Positions 33,518 to 43,229 are shown, counted from the stretch's first letter. The stretch: 64,000 bases of DNA from Branchipolynoe longqiensis (GCA_030323885.1 CM059199.1:41362590-41426589), one strand, 5' to 3'. Notes: generated by a model not told the origin, from the sequence alone. Program-made: numbers and translations.

Positions 33518-33825
33518 TAGTTATACGAGTCTTACCTTGGTACAGATGATGGATAACTGTTGTTTTACCGAGGTATAAGCCTCGGATAGATGTGGGCTAG
33601 GGAGAGGTAAGCACGTCCGGTACCAGCAATCTTAACCTACTTATTGAGGATAAAAATGACTTTCAAACAATGGATACTATTACTTTACCGAAAAGGTACA
33701 CCAACGGAATAGATGTGGCAGGGTGTGGCGGGAGGGCCCTAGCCCACATCTATCCGAGGCTTATACCTCGGTAAAACAACAGTTATCCATCATCTGTACC
33801 AAGGTAAGACTCGTATAACTATACT
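33514..33825. mobile_element. 312-bp foldback with perfect 89-bp arms, DIRS-related
   Basis: Arms 33514-33602 and 33737-33825 are exact reverse complements. The loop begins GAGAGGTAAGCACGTCCGGT then ACCAGCAAT, identical to the sequence just inside the right end of the neighbouring DIRS element (38871-38897, inverse). The arms contain TTTTACCGAGGTATAAGCC, a diverged form of the DIRS terminus. Probably a small non-autonomous DIRS relative or a by-product of DIRS replication. Perfect arms suggest recent formation. Confidence 0.75.
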
Positions 33826-33871
33826 ATTTTACCTCGGTAAACAGCCTCAGGCTAGCCTCAGGCTAGGGAGA
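33825..33871 (+). repeat. DIRS left inverted terminal repeat
   Basis: 47 bp identical to the inverse of 38894-38940. Contains the palindromic run CCTCAGGCTAGCCTCAGGCT. Confidence 0.9.
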
Positions 33872-33954
33872 CCTTTACATAATTCATTTTTATCCTTAAT
33901 ATCATTCTTTCTTATTATTATAACATTCTAAATTTTTGTTCTCACCTATTCTTG

Positions 33955-35059
33955 TTAGTTGGCGAGAAGACGCTTTGCAACGCCGGTAGGCTTTTCTAGT
34001 CGTTTATTATAATGTTTTGCAAACGACTTAGCCGTCTTCCAGCCTGCATGCGCTAGTATTCTTTTCACAGAAATACCAAGCACCCGTGCCTTGGAGACCA
34101 TGGCTCCTCTAGTTGAGTGGGAAGAGTATTTACTCGTATCCACTCCAGCCAATTTCAACACCGTAATTGTCCATCTGGCAAGTGTGTCTCGTGAAATCGC
34201 CTTATGTGGCTTTATAAAGCTCACTAATAGTTGTTGTGATGCACGTAAATCCTTTGTCTTGTATATATAAGCCCGTATGGCCGACACAACACATAATTTC
34301 CGATCATTCGGAAAACAGTCTAAGTGAACCGTTGATAAAGGGTCACCTAACGTGTTCGATTTGAGCAATTTTTTCTAAATCAAACGTAGCTTGTTGCTTG
34401 TCTATCTCTAATCCAGTTAAGGATAAAGCAACAATCGTCTGTCCTCTGTGTCCGGTTACTAACAATAACAGGACCGCGACCTTAAAACCTAACTGTTTTA
34501 TATCTAACCACGAGTTGTGAGGCCAAGCCTGAAACAACTTAAATACTATAGAAACATCCCAAAACCGACTATACTTTGGTTTTGGAGGATTCCTTTGATA
34601 AATTGAACGAAGTAAATAACAAATAACAACTGTTTCACGTTCGCCATCAATTCTAGGTAATATAATTGATAACGCACACCTCGCCGCATTAATCGATCCA
34701 AAGGAAAGTCCTTCATCCTCTAGAGAACGAAGAAACCGAGCTACTTGTGAAATCTTTGGATTTGTTGGTTTAACTTTCATTAACAAACAATGTACACCCC
34801 ATTTCTTTAAATAGGTTGTATACATTTTGACAGTTCCTGGCCTCCAGGCATCCGATACTATCCTATCCTCAGTAATTCTGTCCAATCCAAATTGCTGTAG
34901 CTGCTTCCTTAGAAAAGGAATGCCAATAGGGGCGTCGTTGACACGTCGCCGTGAACCACTAGCGGTCCGTGGTGCGTCAGATTCCCGAGTTTTCTTGGGA
35001 ATCGTATACGATCTTTTGCCAGTTGTGAAACTGCTGGCAGCCAAGGTTGCGTGTCCCAA
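33955..35059 (-). CDS. DIRS tyrosine recombinase, split by a frameshift
   Basis: Two overlapping frames, 35059-34343 (238 aa) and 34368-33955 (137 aa), together cover one tyrosine recombinase. The first holds the SAM-like core-binding part (WRPGTVKMYTTYLKKW) and the first catalytic Arg (TGHRGQT, R205). The second holds YSSHSTRGAM (H84, R87), AHAGW (W110) and KHYNKR (Y120). All catalytic residues survive. The frames meet at a run of six A (coding strand; 34369-34374), where one extra base accounts for the break; mutation, assembly error or programmed shift are possible. It overlaps the RT frame by 151 bp. It would join circular cDNA to the genome. Confidence 0.88.
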
Positions 35060-36822
35060 TCGGGCACCACCAGTATCGCATGTGTCCCTTCCAAGCCGAT
35101 TTTTCTCACTACTCGGCTGATAATGCTAAATGGTGGGAAAATATAAAAATAATTATTTTCCCAAGTAATAGCAAACGCATCTACTTTCCAAGCATCCGGT
35201 TCAGGATGCCAAGAAACATAACAGGGTAACTTGTTATTATTTCGTGATGCAAATAAGTCAACTTCAGGTGTACCCCATTTTTCACAAACGAAGTTAAACA
35301 AATGTGTAGAGAGAGACCACTCTAAATGGTCATGGAAATTTCTACTTTTATAATCTGCAAGTGTATTTTGTGACCCTGGAATATGCGCTACAGTCAGCCA
35401 GACTTGTTGAGCCTGTGCCCAGTTCCAAATCAGTTTAGATAACTGATTGCAAGACTTTGATTTGGTTCCACCCATGTTACGAATATATGCCATGGCAGTA
35501 GTATTATCAGTTAGTATTCTAACCTGTGATTTATTTATCTTTACTAAACTACGTAAGCCCAGATAAATAGCACGCAATTCTAGTGCATTAATATAGTCTG
35601 ATTTTTCATCATCAAGCCATCTACCTCCTGTTGTGACCCCATCTCGATGAGCTCCCCAACCTTCTAACGAAGCATCAGTAGTAATTACTGTATTAGGTTC
35701 CGCCATGCGGATTGGATTTGGTGAACTTGCTATATGTTGCATCCACCATCCAATATCCTGTAACCCTTCTTGCGAAATAAACATCTTTCGCTCAAAATTG
35801 CCTTTAGTTTGTGTTAACGCTAAATTTTTATCTATTTCTAGCGACTTAATATGGGCCTTCCCATATAACACAGCAGGTGCATATGAGGTCATTATGCCAA
35901 TAAGAACAGCAACCTGTCTAATTTTTGGCTTTGATAACTTAATAAGCTGAGTCGCTGTAGTCATAAACTTAATTAGTTTTTGTTCTGTTATCGACACTGT
36001 AAGGGACTGTGTATCCAGAATAAACCCTAAACATTTGAGTTGTTTTGTTGGTTTAAACACTGACTTTTGTTGATGTACATAAAACCCCAATTTAGTGAGT
36101 AATGCACATAAATCCAAAACTGCATTCACACAACCAATTTGTGTTGATGCTATAATAAAAGAATCATCTATGTATGGAAACATTATGTGACCCTTCCTCG
36201 CCATTACCGAGAAAACAGGTTTAAGCAATTTAGTAAATAAACGTGGCGCACAAGCTAAGCCATTCGGCATGCAGGTAAACTCATAGAGTTGGTTATCCCA
36301 AATAAATCGAAGAAATTTTCGGTATTGTTCCATTATGGGAAGCGTATAATATGCATCCTGTAAATCAACACTAGCCATCCACGCATCTGGTGTAATCAGA
36401 TCTCGTGCCGTATCTAGAGAGAACATTTTAAAATGTCGATATTCCACCCTTTTATTAAGGATTGTTAAATCCAGGATCATTCGAACATCACCATTAGGCT
36501 TCGGTCTCGAGAAAATGTTTGAAATAAACTGTCCTGAACAGTGTGTCACTTTTTGTATAATTCCTTTCTCAAAGAATTTATGTACCTGTTTAGTTAGTGC
36601 GTCTCGTTCAACTGGTTGAATGTTATATGGAAAAGGTATTATACTTTGTACAGGAATTTGTGTAAAGGGAATGTGAACACCCCTAACTATTTCTATAATT
36701 TCTTGGTCACTAGTAATTTTGTGCCACTCAGAAATATGATTACTAATATTACCAGCCACAAAGTTGCTTACAGTTTGTGTGTTTTTAGAGGCTGCAGGGA
36801 CTTGTAAAGTTTGTGTTTGGAC
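34909..36822 (-). CDS. DIRS reverse transcriptase / RNase H
   Basis: About 640 residues; the frame stays open upstream into gag in the -1 frame, so it may be expressed by frameshift or from a spliced or internal start. Counting from the valine codon at 36759: RT has MILDLTILNKR, SVDLQDAYY (D132), the CMPNGL block and FPYIDDSF (D198, D199). RNase H has TTDAS (D362), ALELRAIYLGLRS (E394), ILTDNTTAMAY (D418) and NTLADYKSR (D469), so all four metal ligands are present. The C-terminal block (VDLFASRNNNKLPCYVSW, IFPPFSI, VVPDWDTQPW) is the conserved DIRS segment after RNase H, discussed in the literature as methyltransferase-like; I see no proof of activity. Makes cDNA from the element RNA. Confidence 0.9.
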   Translation of the reverse strand, partial: VQTQTLQVPAASKNTQTVSNFVAGNISNHISEWHKITSDQEIIEIVRGVHIPFTQIPVQSIIPFPYNIQPVERDALTKQVHKFFEKGIIQKVTHCSGQFISNIFSRPKPNGDVRMILDLTILNKRVEYRHFKMFSLDTARDLITPDAWMASVDLQDAYYTLPIMEQYRKFLRFIWDNQLYEFTCMPNGLACAPRLFTKLLKPVFSVMARKGHIMFPYIDDSFIIASTQIGCVNAVLDLCALLTKLGFYVHQQKSVFKPTKQLKCLGFILDTQSLTVSITEQKLIKFMTTATQLIKLSKPKIRQVAVLIGIMTSYAPAVLYGKAHIKSLEIDKNLALTQTKGNFERKMFISQEGLQDIGWWMQHIASSPNPIRMAEPNTVITTDASLEGWGAHRDGVTTGGRWLDDEKSDYINALELRAIYLGLRSLVKINKSQVRILTDNTTAMAYIRNMGGTKSKSCNQLSKLIWNWAQAQQVWLTVAHIPGSQNTLADYKSRNFHDHLEWSLSTHLFNFVCEKWGTPEVDLFASRNNNKLPCYVSWHPEPDAWKVDAFAITWENNYFYIFPPFSIISRVVRKIGLEGTHAILVVPDWDTQPWLPAVSQLAKDRIRFPRKLGNLTHHGPLVVHGDVSTTPLLAFLF

Positions 36823-36824
36823 CT

Positions 36825-38183
36825 CTACTTGGACCCGCCCCTGGGGAAAGGTCTCGACGAGTTGAACCCTCGGCCTATTGGCCGTGCGGTGTTGTCGGTC
36901 CAGCCTGGGCGAGCGCCCCGGCCCCGAAACCCTTGACCGAAGTTTGAACTCGGTCTGGTTCCTCTGGTGAACCGTCGTGGACGAAAATCCCCTCGTGACT
37001 TTTTGAAACGAGGAGCTTCCTGTTTCTTCTTGCCATCCATGTTTTTGCCACTCTTGGCTGCAGTCTCTACCTCTTTATAGAGGTATTGTAGTTGACCGCC
37101 AAACATCTTGGTGTTATCTAAAGGTTTCCCTTTAATCGGCTCTGGAGCAAGATAAAGCGTAAACTCCTTCCCCTCATTATCGGTAACCTTCTTAGAGCGA
37201 GCCACTTCTTTGCCAGCATCTGTGCAAACTGACTTGAAGACATTTTCATATCTTCGAAACGACAGGTAATTACCTGCCGCCGCTAGAACTGCAATGCCTT
37301 TGTCCATTGTCTTAGCCAAAGACGAGAACTTATTTTCACTCTGCATCCTATTAGCCACAGGAACAATAGCTGTTAGGGTAGCCAACACTGCCTTATGCAC
37401 TGTGTGCAACACATCCTCAAACTTCTTACGGTCATCCGTCATATTGACATCCCGATCCATTTCTTTAATGATGGAGTTGGGAACACCCTTTATGCCTGTT
37501 AACTCATCTCCTAACTTGGAGATAACCTCCGCCGGTTTGAACGTGCGAAAATGACCATTCACGGTCTCGCGCATAAGCGTAGTGGTTTTAACCCGCTTAG
37601 CCTTTGGCTTCTCCACCTTCTTAGCCACTTTAGTGCCAATGTCCGCATAGACCCCTTCATATATGGTGTCTGAGTCTGATTCCGTAGAAGTAGACTCAGT
37701 GGACGACTCAGAAGAAGAATATTTCCTCTTCCTCTTCTTCTTTTTGGACTTAGTCTTCCGCTTTTTGCGAAAACCAGTCTCTGCCCGCTCCTTGGTGAAT
37801 TCATCACCCGAAGAAATCACCTGTTTCTTCTTCTTCCTCCGTTTAGGAGAAGGAGGAGGAGGAGCCTTAAGCTCCACCGCCGAGTCTGTGTCCAAGAAAT
37901 CCTCAAACGAATCCTCTTGGACACTCGGCCTATGCCGCTTCCGAGACACAGGCGATTTGGCAGTCAAGATGTGGCTTTCCAATCTTGCAAAGCGAGCCTC
38001 CCAATCTGGAGGCGCAGGCACATCAGGCACTGCGTCCTCGTCCGGGTCGGAGAGGATATGCGCCCGGGGCTGTGTCGACGGCCCTGCCGACAACACAGGT
38101 GAGGAGTCGTACTCCTCGTCCACTCCACTCGGAACACGCCCCTCGGCTGCTGCTGCACCGCGCTTACTCCGCTTCGTGGCCAT
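36825..38183 (-). CDS. gag: DIRS Gag-like protein
   Basis: 452-residue frame from MATKRSKRG. Acidic, Ser/Pro-rich N-terminus with a lysine-rich nuclear-signal-like stretch (residues about 115-165, RKKKK and KSKKKKRKRK), a Ser/Glu/Asp tract, a central helical region, and a C-terminal Arg/Gly-rich tail (RGDFRPRRFTRGTR, RGRGARPG) likely to bind RNA. No zinc knuckle, as in DIRS elements. The chosen start matches the ATGGC start of the second copy (56775); the frame runs 17 codons further upstream but a CAG acceptor-like site lies just before this ATG. The downstream RT frame overlaps the end in -1. Confidence 0.8.
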   Translation of the reverse strand: MATKRSKRGAAAAEGRVPSGVDEEYDSSPVLSAGPSTQPRAHILSDPDEDAVPDVPAPPDWEARFARLESHILTAKSPVSRKRHRPSVQEDSFEDFLDTDSAVELKAPPPPSPKRRKKKKQVISSGDEFTKERAETGFRKKRKTKSKKKKRKRKYSSSESSTESTSTESDSDTIYEGVYADIGTKVAKKVEKPKAKRVKTTTLMRETVNGHFRTFKPAEVISKLGDELTGIKGVPNSIIKEMDRDVNMTDDRKKFEDVLHTVHKAVLATLTAIVPVANRMQSENKFSSLAKTMDKGIAVLAAAGNYLSFRRYENVFKSVCTDAGKEVARSKKVTDNEGKEFTLYLAPEPIKGKPLDNTKMFGGQLQYLYKEVETAAKSGKNMDGKKKQEAPRFKKSRGDFRPRRFTRGTRPSSNFGQGFRGRGARPGWTDNTARPIGRGFNSSRPFPRGGSK

Positions 38184-38893
38184 CGGGAGCTGAAACAAAA
38201 ATTGTTGGTCAGTCCCGGTATATATATATGTCACAATATGGTTGTTTCAAACTCATTTGGACATCTATTGGTGTTAAAGAACGTGTTTATACCGTTATAA
38301 CACAGGCGTAATAAGCTAAATTTGTGCGTGGGTTGTGGGTCAAGCCCAAACCTTACGCGGGGTCGGGACCAGTGTATCGGCCCGCCCATCCCTCTGTTCC
38401 GCACACTTCTCCCACCTGTGACTACTACGTCAACAAGTTGGAGAAAATGCTACGAAACTCGGAGAAACGCCTGAAAAAGTTTTGTCTAGGGGAGTCTATA
38501 AAAGAAACCCAGGAGCATCTCCAACATTACTCTCTATTAGAGTACGAGAGAATTTCCACATGAGATAGGGCGAAACCCACATCTCTACCCATAGTCACAC
38601 GGTGACCCGGGTGTTGACAGAACCGCTAATGACCGGTTTGGTTCCTTCGAGAAACCCACTCGAGTGTTCTATCCTTGGTTGTTTATAACCAAATAACTCG
38701 TCCAAATTGGACCAACGAAAGTCTAAACTTTCCATAATGATGCTCTAATGCATCATAATTAAGCTAACCACAGTTTTTATTATACTTACTGCGTATTTGC
38801 TTGTATGTAGACTAATTTTGCCGGAGCAACCCAACGACACGTTATCCAGTCGTGAGTTGTATATGCTAATTGCTGGTACCGGACGTGCTTACC
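38184..38893 (-). other. DIRS 5' leader
   Basis: About 700 bp between the right terminus and gag. On the coding strand it ends TTTTTGTTTCAG just before the gag ATG, which looks like a pyrimidine tract and splice acceptor. No conserved frame. Confidence 0.6.
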
Positions 38894-38940
38894 TCTCCCT
38901 AGCCTGAGGCTAGCCTGAGGCTGTTTACCGAGGTAAAATA
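38894..38940 (-). repeat. DIRS right inverted terminal repeat (5' end of the element)
   Basis: Inverse of the left terminus. The coding strand starts here. Confidence 0.9.
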
Positions 38941-38942
38941 TG

Positions 38943-39331
38943 TGGTATGCAGGTATTGCAGGTATAGCAATACCTCAGGGAGTTTAACACCCCTGCCCTG
39001 CAGAGTTGTAAAGCACTGCCTTGTGATACAGGTTCTTGACAGAACCGAAGGCTAAGGGAGCAAACCCTGAACAGAAAACCCTATCACTGTGGCAGTTGAT
39101 GTATGGAACTCCCAACATCTCCTGACCAGCCACAGCAGGGACAAATAATTTTGCCCCTGTCTTGACATGTTCTTGCTGGTGTGAAACCGCTATTTGATAC
39201 CCGAGAGAGTGCTGCTGGTAACTTGCAAAAGCCGGCAGCACTTCAACACTTTTGCAGGCAGCTTTCATGAAATGCGCAGTCAAGTAATGAAAGCAGTCTT
39301 TGTTGCATCGCGACCGACAGCATGATGATGA

Positions 39332-39335
<4 letters not shown>
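38943..39335 (+). mobile_element. LINE 3'-end-associated repeat with ATG tail
   Basis: Starts GGTATGCAGGTATTGCAGG, contains a conserved minus-strand frame (see 38984-39290), and ends CAAGTAATGAAAGCAGTC then GCGACCGACAGC(ATG)n. Same order as 59996-60535, but the LINE C-terminal coding part is deleted between GAAATG and GCAGTCAAG. Confidence 0.75.
38984..39290 (-). other. unrecognised frame conserved between repeat copies
   Basis: Minus-strand frame with AACKSVEVLPAFASYQQHSL, QEHVKTGAKLFVPAVAG and EMLGVPYIN. The copy at 60149-60331 preserves it, and the 20836 fragment preserves QEHVKTGAKLFVPA. Several differences between copies are synonymous. I do not recognise the protein; it may be part of a transposable-element gene read opposite to the LINE tail. 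Confidence 0.4.

Positions 39336-39374
<39 letters not shown>
39336..39374. repeat. (TA)n microsatellite
   Basis: Pure TA run next to the ATG tail. Confidence 0.9.
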
Positions 39375-39380
<6 letters not shown>

Positions 39381-39384
39381 CATA

Positions 39385-39645
39385 TATACTCATATGAGGA
39401 ATTCAGGCACAAAACGCCATAAATGCAAATCCAAAAATTGAGATAAACATTGATATACAACCTTCAAAGCTTGTTTTTCTTCTTTTATATTTCTATTTTG
39501 GTGTTGTTCATTGCTCCATAATCATTTCTACATAAGAATAGTGGAATTAGTGAGAATTAAAATACCTTCAGGTACAAATAATTTATTGTTATTAAAATAT
39601 TGGATTGGCATTTACGGGGGTTTGCGGCTGAACTCTGCATATGTA
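39385..39645. mobile_element. GAGTTCAGG foldback family, copy 1
   Basis: Left ATGAGGAATTCAGGCACAAA, right end the inverse of CAGAGTTCAGCCGCAAAC. Interior GTGGAATTAGTGAGAATTAA is shared with 40385, 44285 and 57384. Confidence 0.7.
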
Positions 39646-39650
39646 TACAT

Positions 39651-40380
39651 AAATGTATGTTTATAGCTATCTCTTTATCTATCTATGTCAATAAAAAGGG
39701 TGCGAAATGTACTATAAATTAATCTGTGCAATTAATAAATAACGAAAGTACTACTATTTGTTTTCACATTTAGATATTGTTCATGTCTTTAACTTAATGT
39801 TTGCGTACCGATCCATACCTGCTGTGCCCAGGCCTTAACCCTGAAACACACATACATGCTGTTGTTGTATTTCTATCATTTAACATGACATATTATTAGC
39901 ATTCTTTTTCATCAGCAAACTAGATCATGTGTTGGCGGGATATTTTGAGGAAGAAACATCCATTATTATGTTTTTGATAAAACAGAAACAAAAAAATTTA
40001 AACCGGACCAATTTTAGTTTGCTGACATTTATTTTCGAGCGCAGGTATTTAGGTTAATCTATTCTGAACACGCCATCACTGTAATGTTTACCACCCCCTC
40101 CCTCACACACACACTCCCACACTCCCAATCCCCAGCCATCCCCGTCCTTTCCCTCAACCCAGCAACCCACTACCCCCTCCTCCGCTGCCTCAGCTGATTC
40201 TACACTACTGACATATGAGTATTCCCTCTATTCAATGAATATAAACATTAGTAGCGAATATGAGCACCAGACGTAGCTCTGAATCGGAAGGGTAAACATA
40301 TAATGCATTGCTTTTCAATTGCTTTGAATTTTAAAACAGATACCAATTTTAAATTTTAAAACAAATACATTTTAAAACAA
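39651..40380. other. no recognised gene
   Basis: AT-rich with a C/CA-rich patch at 40090-40190. Nothing recognised. Confidence 0.4.
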
Positions 40381-40384
40381 ATAC

Positions 40385-40645
40385 AAAAAAAGAGGTCAGG
40401 TGCAAAACCACGTGAACGCCAATCTAAAAATGGAGATAAACATTGGAATCAAACATACAAAAAGTGTATTTTTTTACATTCCTACTTTTTTGTCCATTGC
40501 TCCATAACCATATGATCACATGAAAAGTGGAATTAGTGAGAATTAAAATAATTTTCAGGGACAAATCTTTGATTAAAACCAGATGTTGTTATTGGAGTTT
40601 AGTTGGTTTTGCACCTGAAATCTTCAAGTATAGTTTGAGATACAA
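40385..40645. mobile_element. GAGTTCAGG foldback family, copy 2
   Basis: AAGAGGTCAGGTGCAAAACCA at left; GGTTTTGCACCTGAAATCTTC at right; interior shared with copies 1 and 4 (TGGAGATAAACATTGGAATC). Confidence 0.75.
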
Positions 40646-40689
40646 AAGCTAAGTTCTGAATAACTTGACCTGAAGTGGTGAGCAAATTG

Positions 40690-40840
40690 CTAAGAGCCCA
40701 GTTTTCACTCGCGGAAGGTCGGGAGTTCAAATCCCAGCCGAGTGAAATCATTGCTACAAAATCCGGTATTCAGCCCTAATAGGATAGAGCAAGGGCTGAT
40801 TAGCTCGTTATCAGGGTGTAGAATGGCTAAAGCTCAAATC
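40690..40840 (+). mobile_element. SINE fragment
   Basis: Part of a subfamily B head (CTCGCGGAAGGTCGGGAGTT) and the start of the body, with deletions. Confidence 0.65.
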
Positions 40841-40844
40841 TGTG

Positions 40845-41320
40845 GTTGTGTAGGCAGGCTATAGTGACATCAATACAGACCAAGAGAAAGGAAGAGTAGA
40901 AAGTGAAACGAGAGAGAGAGTCAAGCCCTCTGGTTTATTATTTATATGGTACATGGGTTCATTGTAGAGTATCACCCCACCCGTTTCCCCCAATGGGAAA
41001 AAAACATTCTTAGCTCTGCCAATAGGGATCCATCATTCCTAGTCCCCATGGTTACTAGTGATCTGCCCACACCCACCAAGCTGTGCGGCTCCCCTGGCCA
41101 CCACCTGCCTTGAGTCTGAGTGTGGCGATCCTACCTATGGGAGGGGGTAGGCTCTGAGTGCCCCGTACACACAGCCCTGCCAGCACCACTATGTCTATTT
41201 ACATCTCACTCAGGCACCACCAGAACCTACATATATACATACATGCGCCTGGGCACGTATAGCCGATCAGGTATAGAACATTTGCATTCCCCCCAATGCA
41301 GCAAATCGGAATATTTTACA
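40845..41320. repeat. about 490-bp interspersed repeat, copy 2
   Basis: Diverged copy of 9335-9850, same order of conserved blocks from GTTGTGTAGGCAGGCTATAG to CATTTGCATTCCCCCC. Confidence 0.7.
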
Positions 41321-41324
41321 AGGG

Positions 41325-41470
41325 TATTATGACTGAGTGGGAAATTGGGTCATGATGATGGTTGGAAGGCAGCACTATAAGTCGCCAGGAGTGCACACTT
41401 TCACAAGTCAGTACATGTCCTGATAAGTGATATGACCTTAGATGTTGCCACTCAGTCACATTATCCTGAC
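41325..41470 (+). mobile_element. SINE body/tail fragment
   Basis: ATGACTGAGTGGGAAATTGG to TTAGATGTTGCCA on the plus strand, joined directly to a minus-strand SINE body at 41455. Confidence 0.7.
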
Positions 41471-41965
41471 ACTGAGCAAACATGTTTGTTTCTTTGTTGT
41501 TGTGTTAGGTCCTAGCAGCAGCTAAGGTCATATCAGGATGGGTAGCGACTAGTGACAGTGCACACTCATGGTGACTTTATAGTGTTGCCCCACTGGGAAA
41601 CCAGGCCGCCAGCATCATGACCTGATATCCCACTTAGTCACAGTATCCTGACACTGAGCCAAGCAGCGGTAGGCTAGAAAGTGACAAGCATCAATTTTTA
41701 AGTCATTGGTTTGACTCGACCAGGATTCGAACACGCAAACTTATGGGTTCGGATCTCCCAATCTCCCAAAACAGGAGACGGATGCTCTACTCATTTGGCC
41801 ACCCCGTCTGGTCTGAGCAAACAAGTCCTTGCCCTATGCTCGTAATGCAGAGCGCAAGGGTAGATATTGATAAGTATAAATATTGGAAGTCATCAGTTTG
41901 ACTGGGCTTGGTTTCAAACTCCCGACCTTCCACATGGGAAGCCTGCACTCTTAGCAATGGCGCCA
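41455..41965 (-). mobile_element. SINE (subfamily B) interrupted by another SINE
   Basis: Begins CTCAGTCACATTATCCTGAC, breaks after CTGAGCAAACA (41472-41482), and resumes with the same 11 bases at 41813 followed by AGTCCTTGCCCTATG; the head ends near 41965. Confidence 0.8.
41483..41812 (-). mobile_element. SINE (subfamily A) nested in a SINE, 11-bp target duplication
   Basis: Full 330-bp minus-strand copy, from the TTTGTTTC tail to the head ending CCACCCCGTCTGGT, flanked by CTGAGCAAACA on both sides. Clear evidence of retrotransposition. Confidence 0.88.
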
Positions 41966-42049
41966 TCGCGTCTGTTCCCCAACACACAGCAAATCACAAA
42001 AGGTATTCACATGCCATCAGGCACAGAATGCTCTTATTTGCAGAATACA

Positions 42050-42560
42050 AATGCGATAGCCTCATCATGGAATTACAGAACGGTTGTGGCAAGCCACAGA
42101 CCAAGGGCATCCACTCCATGGACATCTCGCAGTGGTGCCACACCTGACGTCACATAGGAGCTTCATCAGAAACACCAAGCCCAGAAACACAACAGCGACA
42201 GCGATCCATGTGGAGATGTGGAGGGAGCGACTCGAAGCCCTAGACGCCAGTGTGCACCTCAACATCCGTGCCGAAGAACACCTCCCCGCTGGCGCGGAGA
42301 ACCCCTGGGTAACATGGAAGGCTCTGAACTGGTTGCAAACACAGGTTGGCCAGTCCAGAGTGAACATGCTGAAGTAGGGGTACTCTGATTCATCGGAAAT
42401 CTGTGACTGCGGCATCAGGCAGATGATGCAACACCTACTGGTCTGCCCCATGATGGCCACTTCCTGCTCTGCTGCAGACCTGACATTGGCCAACAAAATT
42501 GCCATCAGCTGCTCTAAACACTGGGAGAGCAGCATCTGAAATAGACAACTGGTGGAAGGA
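42050..42560 (+). pseudogene. LINE reverse transcriptase C-terminal remnant
   Basis: Plus-strand frame with VTWKALNWLQTQVG, then an in-frame stop after NMLK, then GYSDSS, CDCG and MQHLLVCPMM. This matches the Cys/His-rich segment typical of the end of LINE ORF2 proteins (C-x-C-G ... H-x-x-x-C). RT core and endonuclease are missing. Family not determined. Confidence 0.7.
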
Positions 42561-42825
42561 CACGATGAAGAAGAATCATGGAATGACCACTTTCGGCTAA
42601 AGAGTTTTTGATTGTATCGCTGCACAAAACCGCCATAAGTTAAATCGCTGTGCATATATTTTAAATGTTTGCCTCATCAATTTAAATGTCATAATTCTGC
42701 AAACTGCCCCACCTGCCCACACAGAAAAAGCGTAGAAGCCTGGAATTTGATAGTTAAAAAGTGGTTGCAAGCGATTGCAAGCATAGTGGACTATAAAGTG
42801 AAGGCGATCTTATTGTGTTAGTTGT

Positions 42826-43092
42826 TATTGCCCCACTCGGAGATCAGGCTGCCAGCAGCATGACCTAGATATCCCACTCAGTCACATTTTCCTTACAGTT
42901 ACACTGAGCCAACCAGTGTTACACTTGTCCTATCCTTATAATGCCGGGTGCGCGCCTGGCTTGGCAGCGACAAGTATACATTTTTAAGTATTTGGTTTGA
43001 CTGGACCAGGGTTCATACCCGTGTCTTCGAATCCCATGATCTACCAAAATGGGAGATGGACGCTCAACTCATTTGCCCATCCAGTCTGGCAG
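42826..43092 (-). mobile_element. tRNA-derived SINE, subfamily A, tail truncated
   Basis: Minus-strand body and head ending CATCCAGTCTGGCAG. Confidence 0.8.
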
Positions 43093-43197
43093 CTGATACC
43101 CTGACCGTGTTATCTACTCTGCATATATACAATGGCAGTGTCGAGTGGAGCGGACGCAGTATGGCCTGTTGTCTTGGGCAGCAGAGGACGGCTCCAG

Positions 43198-43229
<32 letters not shown>
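43198..43229. repeat. poly(C) run
   Basis: C run with a single T near its end. Confidence 0.9.

Larger units (their letters stand above)
33825..38940 (-). mobile_element. DIRS-type tyrosine-recombinase retrotransposon, 5.1 kb, nearly complete
   Basis: Inverted termini of 47 bp (33825-33871 and 38894-38940, starting TATTTTACCTCGGTAAACAG) enclose, on the minus strand, gag, RT/RNase H and a tyrosine recombinase. Inverted rather than direct repeats, plus a recombinase instead of a DDE integrase, place it with DIRS rather than LTR or Ngaro elements. No flanking duplication is evident, as expected for recombinase-mediated insertion. The only clear lesion seen is one frameshift in the recombinase gene. 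Confidence 0.92.

Noticed and set aside
37663..38193. 176-codon plus-strand frame inside the DIRS gag
   Set aside because: Antisense shadow of the Ser/Glu/Lys-rich gag coding sequence.
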